From a virus: a stretch of 27,350 bases of DNA. The DNA is taken from positions 1 through 27,350 of IMG/VR virus record IMGVR_UViG_3300010151_000113. One strand, given 5' to 3'. The notes under the pieces were generated by a model. It made no database searches, was not told the DNA's origin, and saw nothing but the letters and a program-made list of their open reading frames with translations. Made by a program: the position numbers and the translations under genes. Positions 22,557 through 27,350 of this stretch are shown one piece after another; the stretch's first letter is position 1, and each line of letters begins with the position of its first letter.

Positions 22557-23544
22557 ATATGATGCAATGATTGCAGCTTTAGATATGTTACAAACCATTA
22601 CCGATAAACCAGACTGGATGCTTCGTGAGGAAGAGATGGCATTGCGTGAAAAGATGCATAATGATGAATTGGAAATGTCCCTCATGATGACACAGATCAA
22701 AAATGAGCAAGATAGGGTAGACTTTTTAGATGGCCAGATAGCTGATCATCAGTCAACATTAATACAGGTTAGAAGCGATATTAAAGCTACTGGTGCTAAC
22801 TTAGACAAACTTCCAGACTATGAAAAAACAGATTCTGGTCAAGGAACTCCAGACTCTATCTATGAAGATATAGAAGATAAATATAAGGAGCCTCTCCAAC
22901 GGTTAGAGCGTGATAAACGCGATCGACAGGAGATATTAAACGAATTAAAACATAAGGTTAAACTTAGAGGTGATGAACTTGGGGATGAAGTTGGAAAGTT
23001 ATCTATAAAGAAAGAGGCAGATGCTACGCGACGATTAGCAAATGAAGATAAAAGATTAATTATGGCTGAACAGACAGCAAAAGAAGTGCAAAAGATACGA
23101 GAGGCACAAGAAGAACGTGCTGGGGGTAAATATGCAGGTACAGATCCAGCCTCTATTCAGGAACAAATGAATCTTGCTTATGCAGGCATACAATCATTAA
23201 CAGTTGAAGATGGAGCATTAGATGCTAGTTCTATTGAGGAATTAGCAGAAGCTTCTGGGGGTATTTATGCAGAGAATGCAGCATTGATCTCTACCACATT
23301 AACACAGTTATTTGCATCTAGCAATACTGGTGAGGGGTTTTTAACAGCACTTGCAGGTGAAAATCGTATGTATAAAGATTTCTTAATGCAGGATGGTATG
23401 GTGTTAACTAAAAATAATTTATCAAATTTATTGTTATTATCTCTTTCAGATACTGCTGCAGATTCTGTTACTAATCCTCAGCAGATAATCCAAATGAATC
23501 GTAAGAAGTTACCTCCCTTCCCAACCATTAATATTAAGAGGTAA
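22543..23544 (+). CDS. Coiled-coil protein, putative internal virion component
   Basis: The product has 333 residues. A helical N-terminus (residues 1-60, with REEEMALREKMHNDELEMS) continues in a charged coiled coil to about residue 185 (PLQRLERDKRDRQEILNELK). The remainder is mostly helical and richer in Ala, Leu and Ser, ending in a Pro-rich basic tail. No membrane span or enzyme motif is seen. Its start overlaps the end of the Hint gene by 14 bases, with GGGAGAT upstream. Sitting in a run of large helical genes after the tail module, it could be part of the ejected core, but no family is recognised. Confidence 0.45.
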   Translation: MPANKYDAMIAALDMLQTITDKPDWMLREEEMALREKMHNDELEMSLMMTQIKNEQDRVDFLDGQIADHQSTLIQVRSDIKATGANLDKLPDYEKTDSGQGTPDSIYEDIEDKYKEPLQRLERDKRDRQEILNELKHKVKLRGDELGDEVGKLSIKKEADATRRLANEDKRLIMAEQTAKEVQKIREAQEERAGGKYAGTDPASIQEQMNLAYAGIQSLTVEDGALDASSIEELAEASGGIYAENAALISTTLTQLFASSNTGEGFLTALAGENRMYKDFLMQDGMVLTKNNLSNLLLLSLSDTAADSVTNPQQIIQMNRKKLPPFPTINIKR

Positions 23545-23547
23545 GAT

Positions 23548-24339
23548 ATGCCACCAAAAAACACAGTATTTAATTCTAAGACAGGAAATTATGATAAACC
23601 TAACGTTCCTCCAGAAATTAAATCACATAGGCTTCATCCTCTTGATATTGCATTGAAGGATACAGCAGCATTTAATACAATTTTCAATCAAATAGCTGAT
23701 TATAAGGATTTAGCTGATGATGCTCCTGATGATACAACAAAAGGTTATTATCTAGCTGAGATGCATAAAATATCGGATGATTTTGAAGCATTTTTATCTA
23801 ATGACTCTACAATTGTTGATATAGGTCCATTTTTTGAGATGTGGGTAGAAGAAGGTGGTAAAAGTTTCTCTCCTTTTGTTATACAGATGAGCGAGGCTGA
23901 GCAGGCAGCTAAATTGGCTGCTATACATAGTGATAGTTCTGGTATAGATCTATCTCCTGAACAGAAAACTCAAGCTATGGCAGGCCTAGATGCGTCAAAA
24001 GCAGAATTAGATGAGATAAATCAATACTCAAAGGAATGGGCTGATCATTATGCTACAGTCGAACAAAATATGACCTCATTATGGAATAGATATGAAGCCA
24101 TTAAAGATGCCGATCCAGATAAAGATTGGTGGGCTGAATCTAGATTTGTATGGTGGGGTTTAGCTGATCCTGATAATGCCATACAAGAAGAGATAGCAGC
24201 ATTAGGCAATGAATATAGAAAATGGGATATAGCGAGCAAATCAGGCCCATTGCCTGCGGTAATAGATTCACAGAGAGATAAAGCCCAATCTAATTATGAT
24301 AGAGCTTTAGAAGCATTAAATAATTTAAAGGGAGAATAA
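23548..24339 (+). CDS. Helical protein of unknown function, virion module
   Basis: The product has 263 residues, is acidic and almost entirely helix-prone. Notable segments are HRLHPLDIALKDTAAFN near the N-terminus, FFEMWVEEGGKSFSPF in the middle and a Trp-rich patch DKDWWAESRFVWWGLADPD (about residues 190-208). The C-terminus is a charged helix. No membrane span, signal or catalytic motif is visible and no family is recognised. It starts 3 bases after the previous gene with GAGGT as the site, and the next gene begins directly after its stop, so it belongs to the same translational unit as the putative internal proteins. Confidence 0.45.
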   Translation: MPPKNTVFNSKTGNYDKPNVPPEIKSHRLHPLDIALKDTAAFNTIFNQIADYKDLADDAPDDTTKGYYLAEMHKISDDFEAFLSNDSTIVDIGPFFEMWVEEGGKSFSPFVIQMSEAEQAAKLAAIHSDSSGIDLSPEQKTQAMAGLDASKAELDEINQYSKEWADHYATVEQNMTSLWNRYEAIKDADPDKDWWAESRFVWWGLADPDNAIQEEIAALGNEYRKWDIASKSGPLPAVIDSQRDKAQSNYDRALEALNNLKGE

Positions 24340-27300
24340 ATGCCATTAACTGAATCATTCCTTAATAGAATAAAGGAAGACGAAGAGAAGAAGACCAGGA
24401 TAGGTCCATCTCTTGGTGGTACAGAAATGTCTGCTCTTGATGCTAGTCGTCAGATTGTTAGACCTGGTGATGAACCTGAAGATGATTTTAGCTTGATGGA
24501 TATGGCTGGGTCTGCCCTATGGGGTGCTGCATCTGGTATGACATTTAGTGCAGCTTCAGCTTTCCATGATAAGCCATGGGAAGAAATGGGTACCGATGAA
24601 CGTATTGGCTGGGCTGCTGGTGAGGCCTTAGCATTAGTATCTCCTATAGGACCTTTTAGTTTAATTGGTAAAGGTGCGGGTAAAGCAGTATCGGCTTTTG
24701 CTAGCTCTGGGGGTAAAAGAATTACAGCTGAGGCTATTAAAAAGGTTACCACAGAAGCAGCTAAAAAAGGACTTGCTGCTGAGGTAGTTGAAGAAGGTTT
24801 AAGGAAACAAGTTTATAGTAAGGTAGGAAAACGTTGGCTCCAGGAACATTCTGTAGGTGGTGAAGCTCTAGAAGAAGCCAATGTAATGATGTCTCGTATG
24901 GCTCATGGTGGTATTAAAAAAGCCTTTACCGATGGTGGTATCGAAATTTCTGATGATGTTGCTAGAGATCTTGGTGGTAAATTTGCCGATGCATTAAAGG
25001 TTAAAGGTAATCACCTTAATACTGTTGATTCTTGGGTGGAAAATGCTCTCCAAACAAAACTCCCCTTTGGTGTTAATGAACGTGTAGCTCGATATCTTGG
25101 TATGGGAGCCCAGGACATGGTAGTACTTGGTGTTCATGGACTAATAGATGATGCTGTTAAATCTCGTATTGAAGACAGAGATTACGAACCCCTTACTACA
25201 ATGGAACATGTATTAATGATGTCTGCTACTTTTCCTCTTGTCCGTGGTATTAAAAATATTGGCGGTTGGGGTAAAGCAGGTCATGGCTCCTTAAAACAAG
25301 GTTGGAAGTCTATGATGAATAAATATGCTTCTGCTGATTATAAGGGTTTAACTAAAAAGCATGGTGAAGAAACTACCAGAGGTCTCCTCCAAGTATTAAC
25401 AAATGGTGGTAGATATAATGTTGCCAGTAAAGGTATGGGTAAGGATAGAGTATGGGATGTAGCAGGAGAAAAATATGCTTCTGCAAAGATTAATTCAAGT
25501 ATCAATACAATGCCCATGGACCATGTTTATGATTTATTAGGTCAATATAAAAAGGAAGTTGGTAGATTTGGATTAAGTACTTGGTCTAAAGGATATGCAG
25601 CTGATTATCTTGCTTCTGTTCCTCGTATGGTAGCTGGTGCTATGGCTATGAATTGGGAGATGATTAAAACAGGACAGATGGATGACTTAGATCCTCGTGA
25701 AGCTATGACTCATCTCTTTATTGCAGGTTTAATGACCAAAAGTCGTGGTGCCTGGGGTAGAGATACAATGCGTGAATATGTTATGGATTTCCAAGGACAC
25801 CAAGAAACAATGGATCTCCTTAATATCAAGCATGAAGGTATTACTGAAATGATTCAAACCTATAATGAAGGCCAGACAACGGCAGCATTTGGGGCTTCAT
25901 ATCGTAGCAATCCAGTAGCACAAAAATTAGAACAAATATATGAAAAGAGGAGAAATGACCAGACACATCCTGAATCGGAATATACTAATGAAGGAACTAA
26001 CTTTAAAATTGTAGAGGACTTTAGTAATATTGTTAATATGATGGGCATGAGTGCTTCTGCTGACCCTGGTACCTATCCTCGTATTGAAGTTCGTAGATTA
26101 GGTAAGGCCAATCTTGAAGCAATGAAAGCAGAAATTGAGGAAATACAATTTGCTAATGGTGATAAATTAGGGGAGTTAGGATATTCTGTTGGTGCTAGTC
26201 GTATTACTGGGGAAGTAGCTAATGCTAATAAGCAGATCTATTTCAATATGTTCCAGGAGCTTAATGATGCGATAGGTCTTCCTGTTCGTGTTGCCAATGA
26301 TGGTAAGTCGTTAGAACTTAGTACTATGAATATTCCTCTTGGCACAAGTTTAGGTGAATTTGGAACTGTACAGTCTGCTCTCCATCTATTTAGAGATATA
26401 GGATTAGCTAGGGAGACTGTTCCTGGTGCAGAGGTGGGTTTTAGGATTAAAGATGATGGTAAGCTAGTACGTACAGATATTAAAGATAAAAATGATCCTT
26501 TATATGATAAGGATCTTAATCCTATTGTTGATGGTATTGTTGATAAATATACAAGTCTCCTCGTAAAAAGCAATCATGGTAATGATTTTAATAGATATGT
26601 ATCATTAGATGGTGCTGACAATCCATATCTCAAGGCTATTATCCACAATGAAGGTGTTCAAGCTCTGGAAAAAGTATATAAAATGTCTACCAGAGATATG
26701 GAAAACATGGACACAACTGAAAAGAACTTTGTTGTGGCCGCTGATCGTGCTCTTCGTATTAAAGATGCGTGGGAGGATCCATCTCTTCTTGGTAGAATCT
26801 TAGCTGATCCTGGTCAGTATACTATTGGTGAGAAAAAGTTAACCGGTAAGGACAAGGATAGTCCTGATGCAATAGAAAAAGCTGCTGAATTATCTGAAAA
26901 TCTCACAGTACAGATACGAGAAATTATCCATCCTATGATCGCTGCAGCTGAAACATCTGCAAGAGATCCTAAGACAAAACATACTATTCCATTTGAGGTT
27001 GCAGAAAGCTTAGTTGAGGAATATAATAAGTTGGGATTTAGGATTCCTGCTGATAATTATCTGTCAGCTTTTGGTAGAGATTTTGAATCTTCTGTTGAAA
27101 ATTATACAATGAGTAGGTTATTACGTGATTGGAACTACAGTGATGAAGCATTAAATATAGTTATGGCAGCTAGAGATGTAGGCATGTTAACCATAGATGC
27201 ACGTGGTGGCCTTGAAATCTCATCAGTAAAAGCTATAAGAAAACAAGCTGTGGCAGAAGGTCTTGAGGTTCCAACACAAAATGATCTAGCTAGAAAACAT

Positions 27301-27350
27301 GCAGCAATCTTAGATATTGTTGCAGGCCCTAAGGTGACTGAAGTAGGTGA
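24340..27350 (+). CDS. Giant putative internal virion protein, 3' end outside window
   Basis: The frame is open from ATG at 24340 to the window edge: 1003 codons with no stop. GGGAGA lies just before the start, and the gene directly abuts the previous stop. After a charged N-terminus, residues about 50-115 are Gly/Ala-rich and hydrophobic (MAGSALWGAASGMTFSAASA and LALVSPIGPFSLIGKGAG), followed by long helical and mixed regions with several more hydrophobic patches (VPRMVAGAMAMNWEM, HLFIAGLMTK). No catalytic motif is recognised in the visible part. Size, position at the end of the structural module and the membrane-active look recall the giant ejection-core proteins of podoviruses or large polyvalent phage proteins. 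Glycine is mostly GGT here, unlike genes upstream. Confidence 0.6.
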   Translation, partial: MPLTESFLNRIKEDEEKKTRIGPSLGGTEMSALDASRQIVRPGDEPEDDFSLMDMAGSALWGAASGMTFSAASAFHDKPWEEMGTDERIGWAAGEALALVSPIGPFSLIGKGAGKAVSAFASSGGKRITAEAIKKVTTEAAKKGLAAEVVEEGLRKQVYSKVGKRWLQEHSVGGEALEEANVMMSRMAHGGIKKAFTDGGIEISDDVARDLGGKFADALKVKGNHLNTVDSWVENALQTKLPFGVNERVARYLGMGAQDMVVLGVHGLIDDAVKSRIEDRDYEPLTTMEHVLMMSATFPLVRGIKNIGGWGKAGHGSLKQGWKSMMNKYASADYKGLTKKHGEETTRGLLQVLTNGGRYNVASKGMGKDRVWDVAGEKYASAKINSSINTMPMDHVYDLLGQYKKEVGRFGLSTWSKGYAADYLASVPRMVAGAMAMNWEMIKTGQMDDLDPREAMTHLFIAGLMTKSRGAWGRDTMREYVMDFQGHQETMDLLNIKHEGITEMIQTYNEGQTTAAFGASYRSNPVAQKLEQIYEKRRNDQTHPESEYTNEGTNFKIVEDFSNIVNMMGMSASADPGTYPRIEVRRLGKANLEAMKAEIEEIQFANGDKLGELGYSVGASRITGEVANANKQIYFNMFQELNDAIGLPVRVANDGKSLELSTMNIPLGTSLGEFGTVQSALHLFRDIGLARETVPGAEVGFRIKDDGKLVRTDIKDKNDPLYDKDLNPIVDGIVDKYTSLLVKSNHGNDFNRYVSLDGADNPYLKAIIHNEGVQALEKVYKMSTRDMENMDTTEKNFVVAADRALRIKDAWEDPSLLGRILADPGQYTIGEKKLTGKDKDSPDAIEKAAELSENLTVQIREIIHPMIAAAETSARDPKTKHTIPFEVAESLVEEYNKLGFRIPADNYLSAFGRDFESSVENYTMSRLLRDWNYSDEALNIVMAARDVGMLTIDARGGLEISSVKAIRKQAVAEGLEVPTQNDLARKHAAILDIVAGPKVTEVG

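Noticed and set aside
26609-26803. Short plus-strand open frame inside the giant gene
   Set aside because: It lies in another frame within an uninterrupted coding sequence of more than 1000 codons and has no ribosome-binding site.

Overview
The window is a continuous block of tailed-phage (Caudoviricetes) virion-assembly and lysis genes. All genes lie on the + strand, are AT-rich, and are tightly packed with almost no intergenic space. The order of portal, scaffold, major capsid protein, head-tail adaptor, tail-nozzle-like protein and large internal-virion-like proteins fits a short-tailed (podovirus-like) phage. I see no sheath, baseplate or convincing tape measure. The host cannot be named from the sequence; the gene style resembles uncultured environmental (probably aquatic) phages. 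Both terminal genes run off the window.

Layout. (1) 3-5012, head: portal (5' end missing), scaffold, major capsid protein, then two small beta-rich proteins that are probably decoration or accessory capsid proteins. (2) 5094-9702: a 1046-residue protein with an adaptor-like N-terminus, a Pro-rich middle and a long Gln-rich coiled coil, then three tandem small beta-rich paralogues. (3) 9733-14614: a fibre with a self-cleaving S74 chaperone domain, a small helical protein, a head-tail adaptor split over two overlapping reading frames, a LamG/lectin-like protein, a small structural protein and a basic disordered protein. (4) 14618-16695, probable lysis cassette: a lysozyme-like hydrolase, three single-span mini-proteins of 51, 46 and 47 residues, a coiled-coil protein and a metallophosphoesterase. 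(5) 16696-19745: tail-nozzle-like protein and a collar-domain tail-tip protein with two HxH motifs. (6) 19763-27350: likely internal or ejection proteins, interrupted by a GNAT acetyltransferase and by a gene with a circularly permuted Hint (intein-type) domain, ending in a gene of more than 1000 codons that is cut off by the window edge.

The most unusual element is 21030-22556. The first 118 residues are an intein/Hint fold lacking its first block, ending in His-Asn. The missing first block, beginning with the catalytic-type Cys, forms the last 17 residues of the same protein. This is the order of an artificial peptide-cyclising intein (C-intein, cargo, N-intein), here around a 373-residue virion-like cargo, and could cyclise, link or trim that protein. 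A second point of interest is the adaptor at 11535-12510, which needs a +1 shift at a UAG, or re-initiation, to give one domain.

Many genes are joined by one-base TAATG stop/start overlaps, which suggests translational coupling and long co-transcribed units. I saw no convincing promoter, canonical terminator, tRNA, CRISPR array or insertion sequence. No stretch longer than about 80 bases lacks a gene.
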